From positions 310,001-374,000 of the forward strand of contig NZ_KK211159.1 in assembly GCF_000620645.1 (NCBI RefSeq): DNA of 64,000 bases, in the 5' to 3' direction. Both the position numbers and the translations under genes were made by a program. The DNA is from Nocardioides sp. URHA0032 (GTDB lineage: Bacteria; Actinomycetota; Actinomycetes; Propionibacteriales; Nocardioidaceae). Below are positions 46,764-56,331 of the stretch, piece by piece (positions within the stretch are counted from its first letter, which is position 1; every line of letters starts with the position of its first letter). Under the pieces are notes generated by a model, which saw nothing but the letters and a program-made list of their open reading frames with translations, did not search any database and was not told where the DNA came from.

Positions 46764-46903
46764 TAGACCCTCCGCCGGGTGCCGCCCATCGGCACCAGGT
46801 TCAGGATCAGGCCGACGACCAGCAGGATCGCGCCGATGGTGGTGAGCACCGGGATGTTCGCCAGCAGGCCGATGATCAAGAGGATCAGACCGAGAATCAC
46901 CAT
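46760..46903 (-). CDS. Small hydrophobic membrane protein (DUF6131-like)
   Basis: A 47-residue protein, MVILGLILLIIGLLANIPVL at the start and GGTRRRVY at the end, with two short membrane segments joined by a tight turn. A GGGAGG ribosome site lies 7 bases before the ATG. Similar small proteins are widespread in actinobacteria and uncharacterised. Its stop overlaps the stop of the preceding small gene. Confidence 0.78.
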   Translation of the reverse strand: MVILGLILLIIGLLANIPVLTTIGAILLVVGLILNLVPMGGTRRRVY

Positions 46904-46975
46904 TTCCGTACCTCCCTGTGAGTGTCCCAGGAGGTGCGTACCCAGCGCGGCGTCCGCCGCAAACCTTCCGGTGGA

Positions 46976-47839
46976 TCAGCCCAGGGCCCGGATCGCCTCG
47001 TCGATCGCGAGCGTGCGACGGGCGGACTCCACGTGGAGGTTCTCGACCATCCTGCCGTGGTAGGTGACCACGCCAGAGCCCTGCCCGTCCTCGAACGCGG
47101 CGATCAGGCCGCGCGCGTCCTCGACGGCCTGCTCGGAGGGGGCGAAGGCGGCGTTGGCGCCGTCGACCTGGCCGGGGTGGATGAGGGTCTTGCCGTCGAA
47201 GCCCATCTCGCGGCCCTGCCGGCACTCCGCGAGGAAGCCGTCGGTGTCCTGCACGTCGTTGTAGACGCCGTCGAGGATCGCGATGCCGGCGGCGCGCGCT
47301 GCCAGCAGCGCGGTGTGCAGGCTGGGAAGGATCGGGGCGCGGCCGGGCACGTGCTCGGCGTACAGCTCCTTGACCAGGTCGTTGGTGCCCATCACCAGCG
47401 TGCTGAGCCGCTCGGACGCGCGGGCGATCGCGAGCGCGTCGAGGATCGCGACCGGCGTCTCGACCATCGCCCAGACGGTGGTGTGGTCCGGGGCGCCGTA
47501 CCGCTCGAGCGCGTCGACGAGCTGCTGCACCTCGGCGGCGCTGTCGACCTTGGGCACGACGACCGCGGCCGGGCCGGCCTGCGCGGCGGCCGCGAGGTCG
47601 GCCTCGTGCCACTCGGTGCCGATGCCGTTGACGCGGATGGTGACGGTGCGCCGGCCGTAGTCGCCGCTGGCGGCGGCCGCGCAGGCGGCCTCCCGCGCCG
47701 CCGGCTTGGCGTCCGGGGCGACGGCGTCCTCGAGGTCGAGGATCAGGCCGTCGCAGGCGATGGACTTCGCCTTCTCCAGCGCGCGCTCGTTCGAGCTCGG
47801 CATGTAGAGGACGCTGCGGAGGGGAAGGAAGTCGCTCAC
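46976..47839 (-). CDS. HpcH/HpaI-type CoA-ester lyase (CitE-like)
   Basis: A 287-residue TIM-barrel lyase of the CitE family. It has [19 protein letters not shown], the Mg-binding Glu/Asp in LILDLEDAV and [21 protein letters not shown] and the [13 protein letters not shown] signature. Family members cleave citramalyl-CoA or (S)-malyl-CoA or act as malyl-CoA thioesterases. The GTG overlaps the stop of the larger lyase gene by 4 bases. By analogy with the Mcl1/Mcl2 pair of Rhodobacter, a thioesterase role is possible. Confidence 0.85.
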   Translation of the reverse strand: MSDFLPLRSVLYMPSSNERALEKAKSIACDGLILDLEDAVAPDAKPAAREAACAAAASGDYGRRTVTIRVNGIGTEWHEADLAAAAQAGPAAVVVPKVDSAAEVQQLVDALERYGAPDHTTVWAMVETPVAILDALAIARASERLSTLVMGTNDLVKELYAEHVPGRAPILPSLHTALLAARAAGIAILDGVYNDVQDTDGFLAECRQGREMGFDGKTLIHPGQVDGANAAFAPSEQAVEDARGLIAAFEDGQGSGVVTYHGRMVENLHVESARRTLAIDEAIRALG

Positions 47840-48915
47840 GCCTCCACCTCGTCGTACTGCTTCTTCAGCTCGGGGTCGATGGCGGCGAGCTGCTCCGCGA
47901 GCTCGACCATCACCAGGCACTGCTTGAGGGACGCGTCGTCCTCCATCTTGCCGTCGAGCATCACCGCACCGGTGCCGTCGCCCATCGCGGCGACCACGCG
48001 CCGCGCGTGCGCGACGTCGGCGACGCTGGGGCTGAAGACACGGTTGGCGATGGTGACCTGCTTGGGGTGCAGGCTCCAGGCGCCCACGCAGCCGAGCAGG
48101 TAGGCGTTGCGGAACTGGTCCTCGCACGCGACCACGTCGGCGATGTCGCCGAACGGGCCGTAGTAGGGGTAGATCCCGTGCATCGCGCACGCGTCGACCA
48201 TCCGCGCGATCGTGTAGTGCCACAGGTCCTGCTGGTACGTCGCGCGGCTGGCCTCGATGTTCGCCACGCCGTTCTCGCTCGGCGGGTCCTCGCGGACCAG
48301 GTAGCCGGGGTGACCGCCGCCGACCCGCGTGGTCTTCATCCGCCGGTCGGCGGCGAGGTCGGCCGGGCCGAGGGAGACGCCCTGCATGCGCGGGCTGGCG
48401 CCGCAGATCTCCTCGACGTTCGCGACGCCGCGGGCGGTCTCGAGGATCGCGTGCACGAGGACCGGCTTCTGCAGGCCGGCCCTGGCCTCGAGCTGGGCGA
48501 GCAGCCGGTCGACGTAGTGGATGTCCTCGGCGCCCTGCACCTTCGGCACCATCACGACGTCGAGCTTGTCGCCGATCTGCGGGACGAGCGTGGTGAGGTC
48601 GTCGAGGACCCACGGGCTGTCGAGCGCGTTGACGCGGGTCCACAGCTGGGTCGGGCCGAAGTCGGTCTCCTGGGCGATCTTCACCAGGCCGTCCCGGGCG
48701 GCGACCTTGTTGTCGGCCTTGATCGCGTCCTCGAGGTTGCCGAGCAGCACGTCGACGGTGCCCACCATGTCCGGCACCTTCGCGGCCATCTTCGGGTTGC
48801 TCGGGTCGAAGAAGTGGATCGCCCGGCTGGGCCGCGCCGGGATCTCGGTGAGGGGGGTCGGTGCGCCCACCGCCAGGGGCCGGAAGAAGTCCTTCGCGCT
48901 GCGGGATCCGCTCAT
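47836..48915 (-). CDS. Malyl-CoA/beta-methylmalyl-CoA lyase-like enzyme
   Basis: A 359-residue CoA-ester lyase, longer than the CitE type and closer to malyl-CoA lyases: [20 protein letters not shown] near the N-terminus, [46 protein letters not shown] and [12 protein letters not shown]. It would interconvert malyl-CoA with acetyl-CoA and glyoxylate, or beta-methylmalyl-CoA with propionyl-CoA and glyoxylate. The start has TACGTT 7 bases upstream and a TAC-N6-GTA operator over its -35, suggesting control together with fatty-acid genes. Confidence 0.83.
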   Translation of the reverse strand: MSGSRSAKDFFRPLAVGAPTPLTEIPARPSRAIHFFDPSNPKMAAKVPDMVGTVDVLLGNLEDAIKADNKVAARDGLVKIAQETDFGPTQLWTRVNALDSPWVLDDLTTLVPQIGDKLDVVMVPKVQGAEDIHYVDRLLAQLEARAGLQKPVLVHAILETARGVANVEEICGASPRMQGVSLGPADLAADRRMKTTRVGGGHPGYLVREDPPSENGVANIEASRATYQQDLWHYTIARMVDACAMHGIYPYYGPFGDIADVVACEDQFRNAYLLGCVGAWSLHPKQVTIANRVFSPSVADVAHARRVVAAMGDGTGAVMLDGKMEDDASLKQCLVMVELAEQLAAIDPELKKQYDEVEA

Positions 48916-48940
48916 GCGCCGGAACGTAGCAGCGGATCGC

Positions 48941-48952
48941 TACCCGTCGGTA
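48941..48952 (-). promoter_or_regulatory. TAC-N6-GTA operator candidate upstream of the CoA-lyase genes
   Basis: TACCCGTCGGTA (palindromic outer four bases) lies 26 bases before the lyase start and 13 bases beyond its presumed -10 (complement of 48923-48928), covering the -35 region. It matches the sites at fadE5 and etfD. Confidence 0.55.
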
Positions 48953-48967
48953 TGACGGATCTGACAG

Positions 48968-49813
48968 TCAGCCGTAGGTGTAGAAGCCGCGGCCGGTCTT
49001 CCGGCCGAGCAGGCCGGCGTCGACCATGCGCTGCAGGAGCGGCGGGGCGGCGTACAGCGGCTCCTTGAACTCCTCGTACAACGACTCCGCGACCGCCTTC
49101 GTGGTGTCCAGGCCGATCAGGTCGGCCAGCGCCAAGGGACCCTGCGGGTGCGCGGCGCCGAGCACCAGGCCGCGGTCGATGTCCTCGGCGGAGGCGAAGC
49201 CGGACTCGAACATCCGGATCGCGGAGAGGATGAACGGGATCAGCAGCGCGTTGACCACGAAGCCGGCGCGGTCCTGGCAGTCGATCGCCTGCTTGCCCAG
49301 CCCGTCCTGCACCCACGCCCGCGACCGCTCGGTCGTGTCGCCGGAGGTGAGCAGGGAGGGCACCAGCTCGACCAGCTGGAGCACCGGCACCGGGTTGAAG
49401 AAGTGGATGCCGATGACCTGCTGGGGCCGCGAGGTCACCACGCCCAGCTTCATGATCGGGATCGAGGAGGTGTTGGAGGCGAGGATCGCGTCCGGGGTCG
49501 TGACGATCGTGTCGAGCTGCCGGAACAGCGCGACCTTGGCGGCCTCGTCCTCGACGATCGCCTCGACCACGACGTCGCGGTCGGCGACGGCGTCCAGGTC
49601 GGTGACGACCCGGACCCGGCCCAGGACCTCGTCGACCGAGTCGATCTTGCCCTTCGCGGCGGCGCGCTCCAGCGACCTCTCCAGCCGGCCGAGCGCGGCC
49701 TTCGCCGCTTCCTCGCCGGACTCGACGACCACCACGTCCTGGCCGGCGCGCGCACTGACCTCGGCGATGCCGGAGCCCATCAGGCCGCCGCCGACCACAC
49801 CCATGTTCTTCAT
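48968..49813 (-). CDS. hbd: 3-hydroxybutyryl-CoA dehydrogenase
   Basis: A 281-residue NAD-dependent dehydrogenase acting on short 3-hydroxyacyl-CoA (FadB2-like). The nucleotide fold starts with VVGGGLMGSGIAEVSARAG; catalytic residues sit in ASNTSSIPI (Ser), GIHFFNPVPVLQLVEL (His and Glu) and FVVNALLIPFI (Asn). The C-terminal domain is complete, ending GRKTGRGFYTYG. The ATG at 49813 has a GGGAGGG site upstream and overlaps the stop of the DUF1992 gene by 4 bases. Confidence 0.95.
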   Translation of the reverse strand: MKNMGVVGGGLMGSGIAEVSARAGQDVVVVESGEEAAKAALGRLERSLERAAAKGKIDSVDEVLGRVRVVTDLDAVADRDVVVEAIVEDEAAKVALFRQLDTIVTTPDAILASNTSSIPIMKLGVVTSRPQQVIGIHFFNPVPVLQLVELVPSLLTSGDTTERSRAWVQDGLGKQAIDCQDRAGFVVNALLIPFILSAIRMFESGFASAEDIDRGLVLGAAHPQGPLALADLIGLDTTKAVAESLYEEFKEPLYAAPPLLQRMVDAGLLGRKTGRGFYTYG

Positions 49814-50373
49814 GACCCTCCCTCGGGACGTCTCCTCCGGAGATTCCACCAGTGCCGCTCACGGGGAGGTACGGCGGGCTCCGTACGCCGGCTCCGTCGT
49901 GCCTCGCGACGCTCCCGCCAGGCGGCCACGGTGGCCTCCACGTCCCGCGGCATCGTGATCAGCGGCGGGCCAGGGTGCAGCGAGTACCTGGCCCGGACCA
50001 CCCTGGCGTTGAAGTCCTCGACGTGCCGGCGCACCTCCCCCTCGGAGAACAGCTTGTCCAGCGCGTCGTCGAGCTCGGCGTCCTCCTTGCGGAGCGCGAT
50101 GCTCGGCGGCAGCACGGTGATCCGCTCCCGCTCGACCAGCTTCTTCAGCCACCAGTCCGGGTCGTGGTGCTCGCCCAGGCCCTCGATCGGCTTCCCGGCC
50201 CCGGGGAGGTTCTCGAACTCGCCACGCTCCATCGCCTGCCGGATCTGCAGGTCCACCCAGGTCTGCTGCTGCTCGATGCGCGCCCGGGCGGCCGCCGATC
50301 CCGACGCGGGCACGTCCCTGCGCTCGGGACCGCGATCCGGACGGCCCTCCGACCTCTCCTCGCTCTCGGGCAC
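49810..50373 (-). CDS. DUF1992 (DnaJ-C28-like) protein
   Basis: A 187-residue protein with the DUF1992 core ARIEQQQTWVDLQIRQAMER-GEFENLPGAGKPI and the following DWWLKKLVERERI. The family includes DnaJC28-like proteins without a J domain; its function is unknown. Basic C-terminal tail. The GTG at 50373 is preferred to the upstream ATG at 50427 because TATCGT (complement of 50380-50385) lies six bases before it. It is translationally coupled to the hydroxybutyryl-CoA dehydrogenase gene. Confidence 0.82.
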   Translation of the reverse strand: MPESEERSEGRPDRGPERRDVPASGSAAARARIEQQQTWVDLQIRQAMERGEFENLPGAGKPIEGLGEHHDPDWWLKKLVERERITVLPPSIALRKEDAELDDALDKLFSEGEVRRHVEDFNARVVRARYSLHPGPPLITMPRDVEATVAAWRERREARRSRRTEPAVPPRERHWWNLRRRRPEGGS

Positions 50374-50453
50374 TCTTCGACGATAGTCCCTGCCGAAACT
50401 GCTCCCGGCCGGGCCGATCGAGAGCATTTTCGCCAGGGACTACCGGAAACCGC

Positions 50454-51896
50454 CTACCGCAGGGCGGGCGTGGGCTCCTCGGCGACGTGCCGGGGCAGCA
50501 TCAGGAGGGCGAACGCCGCGAGCAGGGCAGCGACGGCGCACACGGTCCAGACGGTGAGGTAGCCGGAGAGCGGGGCATGTCCCTTCGCCGGGTCCGCGAT
50601 CGAGCCGGTGGCCGAGAGCGCGATCGCGAAGATCGCGGAGGCCATTGCGCCGCCGACGGTCTTGGTCGCGTTCGTCATCCCGGTCGCGAAGCCGGTCCGC
50701 TCCGGCGGTGCCGCGGCGGCCGCGGTGGCCGGCAGCGCCGCGACGAGCGCGCCCGAGCCGAGACCGGCGACGGCCATGTTGATCAGCGCCTGCCAGGTGT
50801 GGTCGTGGAACGGCAGCCACAGCGCGTACCCGACGGCGACCAGCAGCGCCGACGTCACCAGCGCGCCGCGCGCGCCCAGGAGCCGCGTCGTCAGCGGCAG
50901 CGTGAACGCGCCGACCGCCAGGAAGATCACGTACACCCCGATCAACGTCGAGACGAAGCCGGCGGTCGCGCCGAGGCCGTAGCCGGCGACGTCCGGGTCG
51001 GTGCGGGCGAACGTCGACAGCGGGATCTGCGCCCCGAGCACCGACATGCCGAACAGGAACGCCGTCAGCTGCACCGGCCACTGACCGGGCGCGCGGAGCA
51101 GGCCGATGTCCACCAGCGGCTGCTCCTGGGCCTCCTCGTAGCGGACGAACGGCACCAGGGCCAGCAGGCCGAGGACGACCAGGCCCCAGGCCGGCACGCT
51201 GCCGGGGCCGTCGAGGCGGATCACGATCAGGCCGGCCATCACCAGGCCGAGCGCGGTCGTCAGCAGGGCCAGGCCGCCGAGGTCGAGCCCGCCGGTCGAC
51301 GTACCGGGAGCGTCCTCGATGCCGAACCAGATCACCACGAGCACGACCGTCACGACGATCGCCGGCAACGCCAGGAGGAACGTCATCGACGTCGCCTCGA
51401 CCAGGGCGCCGCTGGTCACCGCGCCGATGATCACGGCCAGCTCGAGGGCCCCGACGAGGACGGCGGCACCCCGGCGGGTGAGCAGGTTCTGCCGACCGGT
51501 GTCGGCCGTACGCCGGTGGATGATCGCGACCTCGAGCGGCAGCCACACGACGTACGCGCCCTGGACGGCGAAGCCGATGAGGAACGTCGTGAACGACGGC
51601 GCGAACGCCAGGATCCACGAGCCGAGCGCGGTGACCGCGGTGGAGAGCAGCAGCACCTTCTTGTGGCCGACCAGGTCGCCGAGCCGGGCCAGCGGAGGTA
51701 CGACGAGCGCGGACACGATGAGCTGGGCCGCCTCGAACCAGTTGACGTCGGCGTCCTTGATGTCGAGGTGGTCGGCGATGTCGCTGTAGATGGGCGTGTA
51801 GAACCCCTGGAGCACACCGCTGGCGAGCTCGACGCAGACGAGGAACCCGACGATCGCGAGGAGGCTCCGCGCCCGGGGGTCGGCCGTGATGCTCAC
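50454..51896 (-). CDS. MFS transporter (DHA2-like)
   Basis: A 480-residue transporter with about 14 membrane segments, as in the drug:H+ antiporter-2 group. Signature loop LARLGDLVGHKKVLLLSTAV; the fifth helix region reads GALELAVIIGAVTSGALV. It may export small molecules or peptides. The GTG at 51896 overlaps the M20 peptidase stop by 4 bases, so the two genes are co-expressed; a peptide-related substrate is a reasonable guess. Confidence 0.87.
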   Translation of the reverse strand: MSITADPRARSLLAIVGFLVCVELASGVLQGFYTPIYSDIADHLDIKDADVNWFEAAQLIVSALVVPPLARLGDLVGHKKVLLLSTAVTALGSWILAFAPSFTTFLIGFAVQGAYVVWLPLEVAIIHRRTADTGRQNLLTRRGAAVLVGALELAVIIGAVTSGALVEATSMTFLLALPAIVVTVVLVVIWFGIEDAPGTSTGGLDLGGLALLTTALGLVMAGLIVIRLDGPGSVPAWGLVVLGLLALVPFVRYEEAQEQPLVDIGLLRAPGQWPVQLTAFLFGMSVLGAQIPLSTFARTDPDVAGYGLGATAGFVSTLIGVYVIFLAVGAFTLPLTTRLLGARGALVTSALLVAVGYALWLPFHDHTWQALINMAVAGLGSGALVAALPATAAAAAPPERTGFATGMTNATKTVGGAMASAIFAIALSATGSIADPAKGHAPLSGYLTVWTVCAVAALLAAFALLMLPRHVAEEPTPALR

Positions 51897-53215
51897 TCGG
51901 GGATCCTCTCGATCAGGCGCTGGTACCACCGCACGCCGTCGACGAAGGCGTCGACCCCGAGGTGCTCGTCGTACGCGTGGATCGACTCCCGCTGGGCCTT
52001 CGTCATCCGGAACGGCGCGAACCGGTAGACCCGGGTGCAGATCCGGGTGAAGAACCGCGAGTCGGTGGCCGCCATCATGACGTACGGCGCGGGTACGGCG
52101 TCGGGGAACACCTCGCGGATCGTGGCCTCGAGCAGCCCGAACGCCTCGTCCATCGGCGACACCGGGCTCGGTTCGTGCTGGTCGACCACGCTCACCCGGA
52201 CCTGGTCGTCGTCGATCGTCCGCCGGACGTGCTCGAGGACCGAGGCGACCGTGTCGCCGACCATGATCCTAACGTTCACCCCGGCCCGCGCCGTGCTCGC
52301 GATGACGTTGAGCGCGGGCGACCCGGACAGCGTCGTGATCGCGAACGTCGTCCGGGTCATGGCGGCCGGCTCGGGGCCGGCCGCGATCAGCACCCGGGTC
52401 AGCAGCGGGCCCAGCCGCCCGGCGTTCGCCATCAGCGGCCGCAGCGCGGCGGACGCGTGCGGCGCCAGCCGGCGGAGCAGCTCGACGGTCGGCTCGGGGG
52501 TGCTCGCGGACATCTGGTGGCGGTCCAGGCGGGTGATGGCACGCGCCAGTCGGGCGGTCGGGCCGTTCCTGGCTGGGGTCGACGCGTGCCCGCCGCGGCC
52601 CTCGACCCGCAGCTCGAGGGAGGTCACCCCCTTCTCCGTCACGCCGATCACGCCGATCGGGGCGGCCACGCCGGGGAAGGCCTCGGCCGCGATCGCGCCA
52701 CCCTCGTCGAGGACGAACCACGGGCGTACGCCGCGCCGCTCCAGCTCTGCCACGGCGAGCGGAGCCGCGTCGCCCGAGACCTCCTCGTTGCAGCCGAAGG
52801 ACAGCCAGACGTCCTGCGCGGGCACGAAGTCCTGCTCGAGCAGGGTCTCGACCGCCTCGCACGCCGCGACCAGCTGACCCTTGTCGTCCAGGGTCCCGCG
52901 GCCCCAGACCGCGCCGTCGTGGATCTCGGCGCCGAACGGCGGGTGCGTCCACCGCTCCTCGTCGTCGACGGGTACGACGTCGAGGTGGGCCATCAGCACC
53001 ACCGGCCGGTCGGCGCTCCGCCCGGGCCAGTGGAACAGCAGGCCGTGGGTGTCGACGGGGGTCGGCTCGAGCCGCTCGTGCAGCAGCGGGAACTGCGTGG
53101 CCAGCTCGGCCAGGAACGCGTCGAACACGCCGACGTCGACGAGGCTGCGGTCGCGGTGCGAGACGGTCGGGATCCGGACCAGGGCCTGCAGCTTCTCGAC
53201 TCCGCGGTGCGTCAC
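51893..53215 (-). CDS. M20-family metallopeptidase
   Basis: A 440-residue zinc peptidase (carboxypeptidase/aminoacylase type, similar to PM20D1). Metal ligands and catalytic residues are in LMAHLDVVPVDD, WGRGTLDDKGQL, FGCNEEVSGD and VLDEGGAI; the dimerisation lid contains GRGGHASTP. The substrate is unknown. The GTG start is preceded by TAGCCT (complement of 53222-53227) with six bases between. It leads the operon with the MFS gene. Confidence 0.9.
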   Translation of the reverse strand: MTHRGVEKLQALVRIPTVSHRDRSLVDVGVFDAFLAELATQFPLLHERLEPTPVDTHGLLFHWPGRSADRPVVLMAHLDVVPVDDEERWTHPPFGAEIHDGAVWGRGTLDDKGQLVAACEAVETLLEQDFVPAQDVWLSFGCNEEVSGDAAPLAVAELERRGVRPWFVLDEGGAIAAEAFPGVAAPIGVIGVTEKGVTSLELRVEGRGGHASTPARNGPTARLARAITRLDRHQMSASTPEPTVELLRRLAPHASAALRPLMANAGRLGPLLTRVLIAAGPEPAAMTRTTFAITTLSGSPALNVIASTARAGVNVRIMVGDTVASVLEHVRRTIDDDQVRVSVVDQHEPSPVSPMDEAFGLLEATIREVFPDAVPAPYVMMAATDSRFFTRICTRVYRFAPFRMTKAQRESIHAYDEHLGVDAFVDGVRWYQRLIERIPE

Positions 53216-53304
53216 GGCCCGAGGCTAGTCCGTCTCGGATGCGAGACCCGCGGTACGGCGCGGTCGTTGACCGCGGGACGTCGCCCCGATGGACTGGTCC
53301 CGTG

Positions 53305-53907
53305 TCACCAACGCCCGCGATGCACCAGGCCGTCCATCGGCTTGCGCGGCCGCTTGGTCGACGACCCGGCCGCCCCGACGGTCTCGGCCGCGTGGCCGAT
53401 GGTCACGACACCCACCGGGTCGAAGTCGTCCGGTATCGCGAACGCCGCGCGCACCGCGTCCTCGCGGACGGGTGGGATGCCGATGAAGCAGGAGCCGAGG
53501 CCGTGGTCGGTCGCGGTCTGCAGCATCAGCAGCGCCGCCATCGCGGTGTCCATGTCCCAGAACGGCTTCGGCCACCGGGCCTCGTCCTGGTCCGTCCAGC
53601 CCTTGTCGCCCTCGGCGTACCGCCGCAGGTACGCCGCCTTGCTGGAGCACGGCAGGATCACGACCGGCGCCTTCATCATCCCGGCGAGCCACGTGTCCGG
53701 GTGGGCGGCGTCGTCCGCGGTCACGTCCCAGAACCGCGCGACGTCCTCGGGAGTGTCCAGCAGCAGGAACGCCCAGCCCTGGCTGAAGCCGGCGTTCGGG
53801 GCGCGGGTCGCGTTGCGCAGCGCCAGGTCCACGATGTCCGGGTCGACCGGTTCGGTCGAGTAGTTGCGGACCATCTTGCGGCGGCGGACCACGTCCTGGA
53901 ACTCCAT
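53305..53907 (-). CDS. Nitroreductase-family FMN protein
   Basis: A 200-residue FMN-dependent oxidoreductase: MVRNYSTEPVDPDIVDLALR and the flavin-binding RAPNAGFSQGW at the N-terminus, MAALLMLQTATDHGLGSCFI in the middle, and VGVVTIGHA near the end. Substrate unknown (quinones, nitro compounds or similar). It is head-to-head with the M20-type hut hydrolase gene; the start codons lie 10 bases apart. Confidence 0.88.
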   Translation of the reverse strand: MEFQDVVRRRKMVRNYSTEPVDPDIVDLALRNATRAPNAGFSQGWAFLLLDTPEDVARFWDVTADDAAHPDTWLAGMMKAPVVILPCSSKAAYLRRYAEGDKGWTDQDEARWPKPFWDMDTAMAALLMLQTATDHGLGSCFIGIPPVREDAVRAAFAIPDDFDPVGVVTIGHAAETVGAAGSSTKRPRKPMDGLVHRGRW

Positions 53908-53917
53908 GGGAGGAACT

Positions 53918-55102
53918 GTGCCGGATGACTTCGAGCGGATGTGGAACGACCTCGCCCCGGTCGGGCGGTCGGCCACGTCCGGCGGCTACTTCCGGCAGCC
54001 GTTCACCGCTCCCGAGCAGGAGCTCCGCGCCTGGTTCGAGGCCCAGTGCGCGGCGCGCGGGCTGCGGGTGGAGGCCGACGGGTTGGGCAACGTCGTCGCG
54101 TGGTGGGACGCCGGCTCGGGCCCGGGTCTGCTGACCGGTTCGCACCTCGACTCCGTGCTGGACGGTGGGGCGTACGACGGCCCGCTCGGCGTCGTCTCCG
54201 CGCTGGCCGCCGTCGACCTGCTGCGCTCGCGCGGGTTCGCGCCGGCGCGACCGATCGGGGTCTCGGTGTTCGCCGAGGAGGAGGGCTCCCGCTTCGGGCT
54301 GGCCTGCCTCGGCTCACGGCTCGCGACCGGCGCGATGGCGTGGGACCGCGCCCGGGAGCTGACGGACCGCGACGGCGTGGCGCTCGGTGACGTGGTGCCC
54401 GGCGGCACGTCGTCCCTGCTGTCGTCGGTGGGCACGTTCGTGGAGCTGCACGTCGAGCAGGGCCGCGACCTGGTCGACCGCGGCGAGGCGATCGGGGTGG
54501 CGAGCGAGATCTGGCCCCACGGGAGGTACCGCTTCGAGTTCGCCGGCGCCGCGAACCACGCCGGCACCACGCGGATGGAGGACCGCGTGGACCCGATGCT
54601 CACCTACGCGTTCACGGCGCTCGGGGCGAACAAGCAGGCACGCCTGGCCGGGCAGCGGGCGACGTTCGGCCGGGTGGAGGTCACGCCGAACGGCACCAAC
54701 GCCGTACCGTCCCTGGTCCGGGCGTGGCTCGACGCGCGGTGCGCGAGCGACGCCGAGCTGGAGGAGCTGGTCGAGGCGATCACCGCGCAGTCCGCGGACC
54801 GGGCCGCCCGCGACGGGACGACGCTGACGATGACGCCCGAGTCGGTGTCGCGCGCGGTCGCGTTCGACCCGGCGCTGGCCGCGCTCGTCGCCGCGGACCA
54901 CGAGGGCGGCGACTGGCCCGTGATCCCGACCCAGGCCGGGCACGACGCCGGCATCCTGGCCGCGGCCGGGATCCCGACCGCGATGCTCTTCGTGCGCAAC
55001 CCGACCGGCGTCTCGCACTCCCCGGCCGAGCACGCCGAGATGCCCGACTGCCTGGTCGGCGTCTCCGCCCTCGCCGACACCCTGGAACGGCTCGCCCGGT
55101 GA
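53918..55102 (+). CDS. M20/allantoate-amidohydrolase-like enzyme of the hut operon
   Basis: A 394-residue zinc hydrolase of the N-carbamoyl/allantoate amidohydrolase group: GSHLDSVLDGGAYDGPLGV (metal His and Asp), VFAEEEGSRFG, ELHVEQG, NHAGTTRM (lid) and the late His in TGVSHSPAEH. It is coupled to hutF by a GTGA overlap. Streptomyces hut clusters carry the same gene labelled allantoate amidohydrolase. Since no HutG-type deformylase is visible, it probably removes the formyl group from N-formylglutamate. The GTG at 53918 is chosen because GGGAGGAA precedes it. Confidence 0.82.
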   Translation: MPDDFERMWNDLAPVGRSATSGGYFRQPFTAPEQELRAWFEAQCAARGLRVEADGLGNVVAWWDAGSGPGLLTGSHLDSVLDGGAYDGPLGVVSALAAVDLLRSRGFAPARPIGVSVFAEEEGSRFGLACLGSRLATGAMAWDRARELTDRDGVALGDVVPGGTSSLLSSVGTFVELHVEQGRDLVDRGEAIGVASEIWPHGRYRFEFAGAANHAGTTRMEDRVDPMLTYAFTALGANKQARLAGQRATFGRVEVTPNGTNAVPSLVRAWLDARCASDAELEELVEAITAQSADRAARDGTTLTMTPESVSRAVAFDPALAALVAADHEGGDWPVIPTQAGHDAGILAAAGIPTAMLFVRNPTGVSHSPAEHAEMPDCLVGVSALADTLERLAR

Positions 55103-56331
55103 CCTCCTACCTGCTCGAGCGGGCCTGGGTCGACGGCGCCGTCCGGGACGACGTGCTCGTCGAGATCGAGGGTGGTCGCTTCGCGAGGGTCTCTCCGGCT
55201 GACCGGAGGAACCCGACCGGAGACGCCGCCACCCTCCGCGGCCTCACGATCCCGGGCCTCGCGAACGACCACAGCCACGCGTTCCACCGGGCGCTGCGGG
55301 GCCGGACCCAGCGGGAGCGCGGCACGTTCTGGACCTGGCGCGAGCAGATGTACGCCGTGGCGGAGCAGCTCACCCCGGACAGCTACTTCGCCCTGGCGCG
55401 GGCCACCTACCGCGAGATGGCGGCGTCCGGCTACACGAGCGTCAGCGAGTTCCACTACCTCCACGACCCGGAGCCCGCGATGGGCGACGCGTTGCGAGCA
55501 GCGGCAGCCGAGGCCGGCATCGCGATCACGCTGCTCGACACCTGCTACCTCAGCAGCGGCTTCGGCGCGCCCCCCGAGGGCGTCCAGCTCCGCTGGAGCG
55601 ACGGGACGGCGGAGCGGTGGGCCGAGCGGGTCGGCGACGGGCCCGCCGCGATCCACTCCGTCCGGGCCGTCCCGCGCGACCAGCTGCGCGTGTTCCGGGG
55701 CCGGGCGCCGCTGCACGTCCACCTCTCCGAGCAGGTGGCGGAGAACGAGGCGTGCCTCGCGGCGTACGGCGTCACCCCCACCCGGCTCCTCCACGACGAG
55801 GGGCTGCTCGGCCCCGGCACCACGGTCGTGCACGCGACCCACCTGACCGACGAGGACGTCGACCTGCTCGGCAGCACCGGGACCAACGCCTGCATCACCC
55901 CGACGACCGAGCGCGACCTGGCCGACGGCATCGGCCCGGCGCGCCGGCTCGTCGCGGCGGGCTGCCGGATCAGCATCGGCAGCGACAGCCACGCGGTGAT
56001 CGACCCGTTCGAGGAGCTGCGCGGGCTCGAGATGGACGAGCGGCTCGCGACGCAGGTGCGCGGCCACTGGTCGGCGGCCGAGCTGCTCGCGATCGGCGCC
56101 GGCGGGCAGATCGCGGTCGGGGAGCGCGCCGACCTGGTCACGATCGGCACGACCGGGCCGCGCACCGCCGGCACCGGGGCCGACGAGAACACCGCGGTCT
56201 TCGCCGCCACCGCGGCCGACGTCACCCACGTGGTCGCGAGCGGCCGGGTGGTCGCCACCAGGGACGACCACGAGGAGATCGGGCGCGAGCTCGACGAGGC
56301 GCTGAGCACACTCTGGGGGAGAGCACCGTGA
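55099..56331 (+). CDS. hutF: Formimidoylglutamate deiminase
   Basis: A 410-residue amidohydrolase that turns N-formimino-L-glutamate into N-formyl-L-glutamate and ammonia, the alternative branch of histidine breakdown. Metal motifs: [17 protein letters not shown] (about 53-70), [23 protein letters not shown] and [19 protein letters not shown]. Residues about 30-39 are encoded by a hairpin repeat also found at 10602-10633. GTG start and stop both overlap neighbours (GTGA), so the three genes are tightly coupled. Confidence 0.94.
   Translation: MTSYLLERAWVDGAVRDDVLVEIEGGRFARVSPADRRNPTGDAATLRGLTIPGLANDHSHAFHRALRGRTQRERGTFWTWREQMYAVAEQLTPDSYFALARATYREMAASGYTSVSEFHYLHDPEPAMGDALRAAAAEAGIAITLLDTCYLSSGFGAPPEGVQLRWSDGTAERWAERVGDGPAAIHSVRAVPRDQLRVFRGRAPLHVHLSEQVAENEACLAAYGVTPTRLLHDEGLLGPGTTVVHATHLTDEDVDLLGSTGTNACITPTTERDLADGIGPARRLVAAGCRISIGSDSHAVIDPFEELRGLEMDERLATQVRGHWSAAELLAIGAGGQIAVGERADLVTIGTTGPRTAGTGADENTAVFAATAADVTHVVASGRVVATRDDHEEIGRELDEALSTLWGRAP
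55187..55214 (+). repeat. REP-like hairpin element inside hutF
   Basis: 28 bases that differ at only two positions from the inner part of the terminator hairpin at 10602-10633 (shared core CTCCGGCTGACCGGAG). It lies in a region of HutF that is poorly conserved between strands and keeps the reading frame. Confidence 0.6.
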
